Positions 54,101-64,000 of a stretch of 64,000 nt of DNA are shown here, piece by piece. Origin of the DNA: Halocafeteria seosinensis (lineage: Eukaryota; Sar; Bigyra; Bicosoecida); the NCBI GenBank assembly GCA_001687465.1, contig LVLI01000148.1, positions 103,976 to 167,975 of the forward strand, given 5' to 3'. Positions within the stretch are counted from its first letter, which is position 1; the number at the start of each line of letters is the position of its first letter. The notes beneath the pieces are model-generated. The model worked only from the letters and a program-made list of their open reading frames with translations. It was not told where the DNA came from and ran no database searches. Made by a program: the position numbers and the translations under genes.

Positions 54101-57100
54101 TGCCATGACGGCCCCGTTCTCGTCGCAAGAGTTTTCGCAGAAGCCTCTGAAAAGATTCAACAGTACAAGGATGAGCTTTGCTGAAGCAACTCGCGCATAA
54201 CTTGCTGAGAAGACAGTTAGCCAACGTGGTTTCAAATTTCCCTTGTAGCGACGGCCGATAGTGATCCACAAAGCTCTTCAGGCGCACAAGTGGACTATTT
54301 GTTCGAGGAATTTGGCCAACCGAGAAGTCGAGCCATTCGGCTACTGCCGGAGAGAAAAGAAGTCTCCCTACCTTGCTCAGTCTTCGTGCTGGGTTTCGCA
54401 GTTCACTTTCATTCCTTCGGAGTGCCAATCGGGGAGGAGAAAATGGATCTTCTTCAGCTCTATGGCTATTATCCCGAAAGATCTCGGTGAGATTTGCAAG
54501 CGTACTGCTATAGCTGCTAACACAAAGCGCGCCAGAATCGGGAAACAAATCTCTAAATACATTGACGTCTGCCTCTGTCTCGTTTGGGAGCCTGCTGCTT
54601 CCTTGAAGGACCGCTGCGGCCAAGACGTAGTCTACAGCAGCTGGGTGGGACAGTAGCTTTAGCGTACTTCGAATGGAGTCAAACACAACTGTAGTTGTCG
54701 CTCCTCCTTTTTGAGATGCAAAGTAGGTCCTACTCCAATTTCTCATGAGGATAAGCGCAACGCGTTCTTCATCATGATACGCTGAGGGATCAGGTCGAAT
54801 TGCATCCAGGATGCTCTCAGAGACTGTTGCAAACGGTCCTGGGCAGCAAGCGCCACTAAACACGTTTATTCCGGAATACCAACGAATCAACTCCGCCTTA
54901 ACCGGATAGCTCTTGGCTCTCCAAGTGCCGCTATTATATAGCAAGGGATCAAATGAATACGAAATACATGAAAGAGATGCAAATTCACCCCACATATCCA
55001 TCCGCTCATGAAACTGCGGATTCAACACGCTGACTGGATGCCTGGATAAAGTGTCCAACGTGGAGGTAAGTCCCAATTGATCACCAGCACAATGATCTTC
55101 GCTCTCAGACCTATTGGCACATGCCATACAAATAACAAGTTCCCAGCATTCTTCATAATGCAAAAGAAGCATATTAAACGGTAAAGAAGCTTCTACATTG
55201 TGTACAACCGCCTCGGTATGTTGGGAGAATCCATCAAACGGTGTTTTCCACAATAGATCAGAATCTACCTTAACGTCCATTCCGCCCTGCACCATGTCCT
55301 GAAACCCTTTAAGTGTTTCTGCAATGATATCGCTTAGAATTTTATCGAGGTTCTTCAAATTCGGTAAAATCTCTTGTGACAGGGAGTGACATCGTACAAG
55401 TCTCCTCAATGTTGCCAAAGGAGGGTTCAGCACAGGTGCGCCATGCTGACCTTGGAAACTGAACGCGGAAGGGGAGTGGTGTTTGGCATGTAACGTGAAA
55501 AGTATACAGTTCCGGAACAGCTCCTCTAAATCCTCTATTAAAGCTTGCTTGTCCTCACATCGTCGAAGAAGCTGTATGGTCCATCCCAAGCCATGGTACC
55601 ATACAGCATTCGACAGCCAAAGCATGCAGGAACGGGGAGCACCAGGCGTCTCGAAGTCCTCTGATTCTCCAGCATGTGCAGTTTGTGGGAACGCCGGAAA
55701 CCGGTGTTTGGAAAACTGACGTCGATACCACCCTGTCAAGCTAGTGGTCCACTGTGACACAGTCTGAACTGCCTGGCGAGTAGATTCTGTGCCACTTCCC
55801 ACATCACTGAGAGACTTGTGAATTGAGAAGAACAAACAATTAGATATACACATCAAAAAGCACATGCATTCCAGGCATTCTGCTCTGGAGCATTGCGTCC
55901 ATGATTCGCGACGGGGAATGTGAAACGTCGAAGCATTAGTACGGGGAAGAAAAAATGGAGCAACGTAGGCCACATCATCGCGGAAATACCCTCGCGAGAG
56001 AACATCCTCTAGCTCTGTCAACGCCATGAACACCCTATCGGCCTCCTGCAACCTTTCACGCCAGTCCTGACAAGCGTCATCGACGTGCCTACTGGACCAG
56101 GAAAATTTTGGCGATACCGTTTCATTCGTTGACGAACCGATGCGGAAGAGTCTTAACACCTTTGCTGAGATAGATCGGTCCCGTATCGTCCACGACGTAC
56201 AAAATAGTTTGTCACTTAGACATACAAAGAAACGAGGGGCACCATGCATGCTAAAAGATGGACGGCAGAACGAAAACCAGTAGCCCAGATCAGCTATGGC
56301 CCTAGTACGCTCTCTACTAGTCATGCCTGACTCGTTGCCTCCTGTAATAAGGACGTCATCCTCAGCATGCTGTTCTCCGTCAGTGGCTAATTGGCCTTCT
56401 GTGCCATTAGGTAGGAGGAGTTTGTTCTCACCGGATTGTTCGAAGCTTGAATAAAAGTAGCAATCAGTATTATTTTGGGCAAACGAGTTCGAGAGGTATG
56501 AATCCAAATCCGAAGTTACGGGATTGAGCCGAACGTGAAGCAAGGGTTTTGAACGAGGGCGAGTAAATTTTCTTAGTTCCCTTCGAAGTGCTCGCCGTGT
56601 GTCCTCTTTGTCAGAGATGCTATCTTTCTTGTTTCTTGCACCTCCATCCTTGCTGAATCCGTGCCGTTTGCGAATAGGCATCAATCGCTGTCGTGGCGCT
56701 ACATGTCTTGCGGTAGTTTCCACACTTTCTTTTTGCTGACTGCAATAATTATTGGACCCGCTGCCGAGGCCAACCTGAGAGTGCTTCGCTCTCTGGGAAA
56801 TCTGCCTGTTTCGCGAAGCGAAGTCCTTTGGGTGCTGCCGCTTAATGTACACATTACTACCAAAACTAGACAATTCCTCGAGCCTTTGCCCATCTTCGTC
56901 GCTAGATTCGGTCCCCTCTGCCGCCGATTCTTCCTCATCGCTCGTATTGCTTTCACTGCTGTCATCAGAGCCTAAATCCCGGTAGTTCCATAGTTGCGAA
57001 TCAGACGTTTCTCGACGTCTTTGGTGAGTTTTTTTTGAATGTTTCTTTTGCTTTTTAGTATCTTGTCTTGAGACTGCATGGGCCTCCTCTCCAAAATGAG

Positions 57101-58910
57101 GTCTGTTCTCTTTCTCCTGGTCAATGCTTGAACGGGGCCGTTTTCTTTTCCTCCGTTTTTCTTTTGGCTGAAGGGATGCCAATATAGAAGTGGAAGCCAA
57201 GGGATGACGGGGATCATTTAGCCAAAATGGACGGCTGCACTTCCTTTTTTCATGCCTGGAGCTGACAACTGGGGACTCTGCAGATGCATCTCCATTTGAA
57301 CCTTTGACATCCCGAACACGTTCTATCAAGCTTTCCAGTCTATTTCTCTTCTGCTGTATTTTTTCATAGCCTAGAGAGTAACACGCAGGTGGATCCAGGG
57401 AAGAATTCCAGGCATTCAGAACATCGGTAGAGTCAGGAATTTCTCGAGTAGCACCAACATCATTGGATTCGGAATACCTCTCCAGCGTCTCTTTGATCCG
57501 TTTAATAGCAGCAACTGAAGCTCGACTACCCTCCACAACAAACTTATTTAGTAACAGTTGGCTCAAGTTTAAGCAAGATATGTTTTCCAGCTCAGACCTA
57601 AAGCAGTAATCTGTCGGGTAAGGATGGACAGTTCCCCGCGACAACGGAGAACATCCCCATTGACACAAGAAGTCAACGATATCTTTATTGATATGATGAA
57701 CAGCATGAAGCAAGGGGTTATTTCCAGACTGAGCAGTGCACTCGTTGGAAATGTGCGCAAGCCATGGCCTTTTACAAAGCTCGTCTCTGACTCGATCTAA
57801 ATCTCCTTCTTGACAGGCGTGAACCAACTGGTCGAACGCCCCGTGTACGGTCGGAGGATAATACCATCTGCCATATTCAGAAGACGCAGAGGCTGGCTCT
57901 CTATCCTCGCTCAAAAGCCGTTGTATGAACTCTGAGCTAATCTGATCCTCGTCAACCGCAGACATGTGGCTGGTTTGTGTGGTAGCTTGGGTTCCCACAA
58001 TTTCCTGTGTATCTCTTAACGGCGCAGTTTGGGAGGCCGATGTTTGTGAATCCAGGGTATCTGGCGGATCATTTAACAGCTCTAGAATATGCCTTAGGGC
58101 TTTGGTTTTCCTCGAGGAGTCAATATTCATCCCAAGAAGCCGATTTGCTAGTTCTAGGGGAGACAAATTTTCATTATCGGCTCCTCGACCATGAAGATTA
58201 TCACCTGCGAAACCACTCCATTTCTTTAGAAGCATCTACGTAGAATATGTCTGACGCTCCACACGCACCAGTATAAGGTATCACAGTTCCCTTCTTGTGG
58301 GGATCACAACCCTGCTGCAGAAGAAATTGCACAACCTCGGGTAGCATATGATGAACTGCTGTTAGCAACGGATGACAAGTGTCCTCAGGCTTCAATCGAT
58401 CCTTCGCTACATGTATATGTGGGGAGTTAAACCATAACTCTCTGATCCTATCAACATCTTCCCGGTTGGTGATCGCTTGATAAATGGGTTCAAAAACAGG
58501 TTGAGCTGTTAAGATACAAGGGGTCGTACGAAAACGGATACCAGCATATTCAATAGCCAACATGCCAACGTACCATCCACATGATGATAAAAGAAAACTC
58601 CTTTCCTATTGTTCCTATAAGCTGTTCGACGGTGAGGAAGAAATTCATCCTCGCTGCTGAAACTCGCATCATCCGAAATGTTATCGTAGTGTGAGGCTTG
58701 TTGGGACGAAGCAGCAGATCTCATGTCCACATCTGAGCCGTTAGAGGAGCCTGTATCTCCCCCATATCCGTACTTTTCATCATCGAAAATCCCTGAACGC
58801 ATGGGATCCCGTCTTCCGAGGAGCCTATCGCTAGGAGTATGCTTGGGGACTAGGGATTCAAAAAAATGCAGTTTTGTCTCGCTCGTAGGGTGGGCTGTAT
58901 TCGTCCACAT
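51126..58910 (-). CDS. Giant ankyrin-repeat protein, 2550 residues, function unknown
   Basis: Exons 58910-58574, 58505-58269 and 58204-51126; introns are 68 and 64 bp and keep frame. The third exon alone is 7.1 kb. Near the N-terminus two similar modules of about 90 residues occur: each has an ankyrin-like helix pair (PLLTAVHHMLPEVVQFLLQQ and PLLHAVHHINKDIVDFLCQW), then GCDP or GCSP and GTV.PY. A long basic and acidic linker follows with K/R clusters (KEKRRKRKRPR), which suggests nuclear location. The remaining 1900 residues are mostly helical and without repeats that I recognise. It could be a chromatin or DNA-repair scaffold, but there is no sequence proof. An upstream exon beyond 58910 is possible, since a donor-like ggtatgtg lies near 58957. 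Confidence 0.8.
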
Positions 58911-59020
58911 CGCTTCGGTTAGAAGATCCAAAAGATCGTATCAACGTTCACATACCTTTCCGACACCGTGACAAGAAACAGCGAACCCTCTTGGGTGGTT
59001 GCTGATGAGTGATCGCTTCA

Positions 59021-59650
59021 TCACTCACTTGCTTTTGGGGAGTACTCTGCGGAAAAACTTGATAATATTTCAGTCAGCACTATAGCGACGGAAGGGTCAC
59101 ATACAGTCTCTTCGCTGGTACTTGCGGTGTCATTCCTACGTTCGCTGCTTTCTTGCTCCTTCCGTTGTGCTAAAGTTTTCCTTCTCCATGGCACGACCAC
59201 GCCACTTTCTTCATCGTCGTCCAAGTCCTGTTGCGAAGAGTTTGTGGCAGCCTCAGGAAGAATTATAATCTCTGACGCATTCTTCGTCGTTGTTCCAGAA
59301 GTGTTGGCGGTTGGGTTGATCCCAGACTGTTGTGGATTGCTTGTTGACTCCTGTGTGGAGAACCCAGTTATCAGCTCTGACGAAGGGTTTGGTGGCATTG
59401 TAGACGAAGAACTGGAAGTGTCCACAGACAACGGGTTCTGAACTGAGCTGTGTTTGCTTCCTACAGAAGGCGTATCCGCAATGGGGGCCGCTGTTACTGG
59501 GGATGACACATAAGACTCTGTACTCTGTACAACAGCGGTTGTAGTGTTCCCTATTGTGGAGTATTGGCCTTCATTTTGAGCTGCATCAGACGTAGTCTTC
59601 CTGGGCCTTTTAGTCGATTTTGTAAGGATACGCAGGTCATTTTCATTCAT
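59021..59650 (-). CDS. Ser/Thr-rich hypothetical protein
   Basis: One frame of 209 residues from ATG 59650 (MNENDLRILTKSTKRPRK) to a TGA at 59021. Over 100 residues are Ser, Thr, Asn or Pro in short runs, followed by an acidic patch and VVVPWRRKTLAQRKEQ. No domain. A GTGAGT donor motif overlaps the stop codon, so this could be the first exon of the giant gene just downstream on the same strand, but no frame-keeping join was found. Confidence 0.45.
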   Translation of the reverse strand: MNENDLRILTKSTKRPRKTTSDAAQNEGQYSTIGNTTTAVVQSTESYVSSPVTAAPIADTPSVGSKHSSVQNPLSVDTSSSSSTMPPNPSSELITGFSTQESTSNPQQSGINPTANTSGTTTKNASEIIILPEAATNSSQQDLDDDEESGVVVPWRRKTLAQRKEQESSERRNDTASTSEETVCDPSVAIVLTEILSSFSAEYSPKASE

Positions 59651-61222
59651 TTTCTCTTTCCATTAGCAAATTAAGCATTAAGCTATCCATCTAAACTATC
59701 TTCCATATAAATTGTGGGGATGAGAAAGTGCACACAACACTGGAAGCACCTTATTGTCTTCCTGCCAGTTCCTGGTCTCCTCCATTTGAAATTGAATTCA
59801 CAGCGCGCTTGAAGTAGGCGAGCTAGGAACTTGCAGTGCAATGCAGAAGTATTAATGCAGTGTTGAAGTCACAAAACTTTTTCATAAGGAAAATTGTGCT
59901 ATTTTTTGCTCTGCTAGTTCCTATTCACACTATACTTGTGCAGTTATTGGGCAGTCCAGCCACCATCCATCGCCATCTGGCTTCCAGTGACTTGACTTGC
60001 ATTCTCAGTACATGGACCTTCTCGCACGTTTCAAGGTGCATCGGGATGTATGAAGTCGTTCTGGCTGTCACATCATTATCGCAAAAGTTGCACACGACCA
60101 CTTCGAATCTTTTGATAGTTGGATCTCGGGTTGCGCCATCCTGAGACGTATCGCTTATCCGTGTTGGCGTTTGGAGCCCTGGAGCCGGCACAGGCCTCTA
60201 TAGGATGAGGAGATCACGTGTATATCGGTGGAATCATACACGAAGCACCATGGAATGATATATTGAAGATTAAAAGTGCGCCACTTGTGCCAACCCTAAA
60301 ATTGGCCTATACTGTGCCACGTTGCACTGGCGTGGGCGCCAAGTGGCACGAGACCGCTACGGAAATTCTTGGGAAGCCGGCTAGGGGCCACCCTATTGTT
60401 TATCACTGTATTAAACATGAAAATATCTTCTCTTCTTCCGGAATAGGTTTCATAACATGGCAAGGAATGGAACTTGGACACTGTTGGCATAAATTTAGAC
60501 AGCCATAACACGGGCACAGTCCGCCGTAGGAGAGATTCCGTGCAAGAACAACAGGCCCGTGAGCGGTGTATTCCATGAATATGAGAACTACACTAGAGTA
60601 GGAGCAAACTATCTATAAGGGCTGAGAAGTCGAGAAAACCCTCATGTATGCGCATAAGGACCTTGGGGAACCGTAGGAAGAATGCTGCGCGTCTCGTTCA
60701 ATTCCAAGAGCGTAGCATGCTCCACTTGCTTTGCAAATCAGCCACGATGTGTGCCACATTCAGCATTGATTCAGCCACAGAGCAATTCCATCCCCACCCC
60801 CTTCTGAGAGCAACAGCAACACGGCTGCCTATACACTGTATGTATATAGTTTTCATTCTCTACAAATCTAGGAGTATTCAGCATTCTAGTCAATTGAATG
60901 CTCTTTTAGACAGTATGAACAAGTCCTGTACACATCCGTGGAGGGGTGAAATACAGCGGACCATGGTCCGTCCATGGTCCACGGGCCTACCAGCGCTTTC
61001 CTTCCTTCCCAGTTTATGACGTCTGTTGGCATTGTTGTTTAGCAATTTGATGGTGGTGTGTAAAACCAAAACAGTGTGTTGTTTTGTTCTTTCTGTTGTT
61101 GCCTACCAAATGGTAACCTTGTTATATATTATACCTTGTAAGCAGCATAGCAGGAACTTCGACTTTTCTTTTTTTCCTTTTTCGCCTATTTCCCTTTTTG
61201 TTTGAGCTTTATACACAAGAGA
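59651..61222. other. Gene-poor interval with transposon relic
   Basis: About 1.6 kb between the Ser/Thr-rich gene and the Crinkler/RHS gene. It contains the BED-finger fragment below, a short palindromic tract (ggaccatggtccgtccatgg near 60959) and a C/T-rich tract at about 61160-61206 just before the next start codon. No complete gene. Confidence 0.5.
59925..60191 (-). pseudogene. BED-type zinc-finger fragment, transposase relic
   Basis: A minus-strand frame of 88 residues contains VVCNFCDNDVTARTTSYIP then MHLETC, a Cys2..His-Cys pattern with spacing like the BED fingers that begin hAT-type transposases. No catalytic domain follows in either direction. It is best read as the decayed 5' end of a DNA transposon, but it might be a first exon of a host BED-finger gene. 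Confidence 0.45.
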
Positions 61223-64000
61223 ATGGCGGATAATCAAGCATCCGCTAGCCAGGGAAACACTGGGCCTGCTGATGAAACTGCTCTTGGCGGGCCCATGGAT
61301 GATCCTGGGAAAAAGAGGCCGGCTTCTCCTACTTCTGCCAATGAGTCTGATACCAAACGCAGCAAAACACAAGGCGACAGCAAGCAACAGCAAGGGGAAG
61401 AGCAACATGAGCGCCAAGGCTCCCCCGACAAGGACGAAAAAGGTGGTTCTGCTGGTTCTAGCGGAAGCCCTCCACCGGGAAACAATAAATCCACGGATTC
61501 TCTGAGTGACCGGCTACTCCAATGGTTGGATGATTACATCCAGAAAGAGAACTTGACGGTGTCGGACCACTGGCGTAACAACATGATGAAGAAAATTCAA
61601 GAAAGCCAGGATTTTAGCGAACACCCTTTTGATAGCAAAGACGAGCTCAAGAACGCGTGTGTCGTCAAGATGTCTCCCGACGACNCTANCGCCGTCGTAA
61701 NCTATATTGGAGGGGCNATGTATGCGTGGTTGCAAANGCAGGGAGCTGGTAAGTGGGAGNATCTTACNGTGGTTACCAATAATAAGCATGAGAAGCTGGT
61801 GTAGCCAAATTATGCGGCGATAAGGATATCCTTTGGGAAGATGATACGATGATGCACGAAGGGCAAGGTGTACCATGATAAATCTTTCCGCGGGCTTTAC
61901 GGTGAATCATTGTTGCTATGTTGTCCCTTCCTTCGTATTGCTCGAAAATTGAGGAACGGGTAATTGGGGCTGTGCAACGCGTAAGCAAGAACCAGGGGAA
62001 CTAGGGGAAATGGAGACTTTGTAGCATTGATACAGCTGAAAAATGGTGCTATGGAAGCATTACAGGGGTGTGAGAGTGAGGGGAAATGGGTGCGGTCAAG
62101 CTGTTTTGGTACTAATTTGTGCTCAATTGCTCTCAACTTTCCTACACTAACAGAAATCTTTATGGAAGAAACCATGTTGTTGTCTTGTATTTGTCCACAG
62201 GAGGCGTTGCAGCTTCAAGTTCTAGCGGCCGAGGTCCCCTGCCCGCGTATCTGTATACCAAACGACGTAAGTGCCTGGTCGGCTGCCACAGTCAAAACAG
62301 GGCTTCTGTAGGAGCAAGTTGTCATTGTGGTTTATTATCTGGTATGTATGGATGTATCTTGATTCGTCTTCCGTATTTTTGATACAGGGGCTTCAACTTC
62401 GTCTAGGAATGGTGAAGGTGTGACGAACTTTTTGCGGCTATTGAATGCGCTAGAGCCGGTCGAGATAGACACCCGCTTGCTAGTAGACTCAGAACGAGAA
62501 TTCGAAGGTGCGCATTAGGTTTTGCTGTTACCTGGGATAACTAGGAGTTATTGTCCAAATTCTGCGTCTTCCAGGCGCGGCTGCTGGTGACCTAAGGGAT
62601 AGCTCATACTTGAAAACTAAGGGATGGCTCTGTCCTATTTTCAGGAGCACTCCCCTTTTATACGACTTGTACATCAGGAACGAATACGCTGATATTTTCG
62701 ATAACTTCGTTAGTCCCATCCTTTTGTGCGAGATTCCCCAAAATACTCCCGAAGAGACGGGAGATGCGGAGCTCCGTCGTAATTTCCTGTACCGTTATAA
62801 CGCGATAACTGGGACCTCTGGCATAGGGAAGTCGTACTTCCTTATTTATGCCTTGTGGAGATCACTGAAATTACTTGAAGAACGCAAGAAAGCCGAAGCA
62901 CCCCTGCATACACGTTTTCTCTACGTTGCTCTTCGAGGCAAGATGGCAATACAAATTTTTCCTCGTCCGACACCTGGACAAGAAGTGATTCACCTATCCG
63001 AGATAAATTCCGTTTTGGGTTTGAAATCCCGGACTCTTCTATTTGTCGATGGGAAAGTAGGAGAGGATGATAAGCTTAATGCTGACGAATTACCCTGTCA
63101 TGTTCTGTTTTCGTTGTCTGATCGGCCTGTTAATTATGGTGATAGCTGCAAAAACTATCTGCGGAAATGCTACATGAGAACTTGGAGTGCATCGGAAATT
63201 TACGTGCTCCATAAGCTTAAAGCCCATCCCTTCCCGGAAACGTCTATTGACATCGTTTCCAGAGAATTCCAGAGGTGGGGAGGAGCACCGCGGAACGTGT
63301 TTTCCCACTACATGTTGATGTCAGAACTGCAGGCGAAAACAGCATGGATCGACGAATATATTAAGAAAGTCCCCGTTGAGGATCTGGCCTCTCGCCATGA
63401 CATGTTTAAGCTTGCTGAGCAGAATACGCAGTATGTTCAAGGAGTTTCTTACAAGATTATTCATGTTGAGCCGAGAAGTCGATTGCAACGACATACTGCC
63501 TACCACCATTACACGAGCTTTCAGACCCAAGAGGAGATACTAAAACTACACTTTGAAAGGAGCCAAGTTGAGGTAAGAAAATACCTGGGTGGGAAGTTTG
63601 CCGGTGAGAGGCCAAGCAAGATTCCTGATATTTTTAAAGTCATTTGCATACTCCTTTTGAGCCGGGGACCAGTGTTATATCTGTTTGAGAAATGGACTTG
63701 GGGAGCGCACAGTGCGTCAGCCCGTATCAGGTCGAACACGACTGCTGCTGCTTCGGCAGCAACCTCGACACCAAACAACCAATGGGTTTCGGCAGGCGGA
63801 CTACCCCGAAAAAAGGTTAAGCTCACTCAGCGCACTGTGCGCGTATACAATTGGATTGAAGAAGTTCCCTACATCGTTTCAAGAAGTAAACAAATTGTGC
63901 TCATCCGACCATGGAGTAGCATACAAGGAGCATTCGATTGCTTCATCTACTTCAAGCATCAGAAGAAATTGCAGGGTTTTCAAATCACCATGTCTAGCAG
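61223..64000 (+). CDS. Crinkler/RHS-type P-loop protein, 3' end cut off by window
   Basis: Exons 61223-61748, 62201-62266, 62388-62507 and 62575 to beyond 64000; all joins are phase 1 and keep frame. The first exon encodes a low-complexity, basic region with a likely nuclear signal (GKKRP, TKRSK) and a helical segment. After a Ser/Gly linker comes FRSTPLLYDLYIRNEYADIF, then the Walker A motif ITGTSGIGKSYFLIYALW, VALRGK, and a Walker B-like LLFVDGK. This order is typical of the RHS/Crinkler superfamily: a P-loop NTPase, usually followed by a nuclease-like domain. Family members are secreted effectors in oomycetes and chytrids or genome-resident elements elsewhere. There is no signal peptide and no LFLAK motif here, so secretion is not indicated. 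The first intron (452 bp) is unusually long. Seven N bases lie at 61685-61768. Confidence 0.75.

Noticed and set aside
58910-59021. Joining the Ser/Thr-rich frame to the giant gene
   Set aside because: A GTGAGT donor overlaps the stop, but I found no acceptor that keeps the giant protein in frame.

Overview
This is a gene-dense nuclear window from a eukaryote. It holds about 25 protein-coding genes and one tRNA on both strands. I modelled roughly 60 spliceosomal introns from the sequence. Nearly all are GT..AG and 58-86 bp long, and almost all have donors of the GTAAGT, GTACGT, GTATGT, GTGCGT or GTGAGT type. Most exon joins below keep frame exactly; the exceptions are stated.

The gene set suggests a flagellate-bearing protist: an RJL-type Ras GTPase, WDR54 and a JHY-like protein are all mainly found in ciliated lineages. 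A Crinkler/RHS-type P-loop gene lies at the right edge. An oomycete or related stramenopile with short introns fits best, but this is inference from gene content and not proven.

Layout. 1-9 kb: a LIM-domain protein (5' cut off), two PP2C phosphatases of different types and a JHY-like protein, with a repeat-rich gene-poor gap at 5.3-7.3 kb. 9-14.4 kb: a cis-prenyltransferase with a large extra N-terminal region, a Deg/HtrA protease and a VOC/glyoxalase-like protein. 14.7-21 kb: two tandem, diverged multi-pass membrane proteins of unknown family. 21.3-26.4 kb: an ABM-like mitochondrial candidate, RNA polymerase III subunit RPC11 and RNase P/MRP subunit POP1. 26.7-35.2 kb: calnexin, an STI1/DP-domain cochaperone-like protein, RJL, a nucleotide-sugar transporter and WDR54. 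35-43 kb: a large low-complexity protein and a coiled-coil protein. 43-51 kb: DDX27/Drs1 helicase, GET1/WRB, tRNA-Ser(CGA), and a deoxynucleoside kinase carrying a large inserted FHA-like segment. 51-60 kb: a 2550-residue ankyrin-containing protein and a Ser/Thr-rich protein. 60-64 kb: a BED-finger transposon relic and the Crinkler/RHS gene, which runs off the window and contains ambiguous bases.

Genes are packed very tightly. Two convergent pairs have stop codons that touch with no base between them, and one divergent pair has start codons only 47 bp apart. The strongest candidates for something new are the kinase with the FHA-like insertion, the tandem membrane-protein family, the prenyltransferase fusion, and a palindromic element repeated at the same distance upstream of two unrelated genes.
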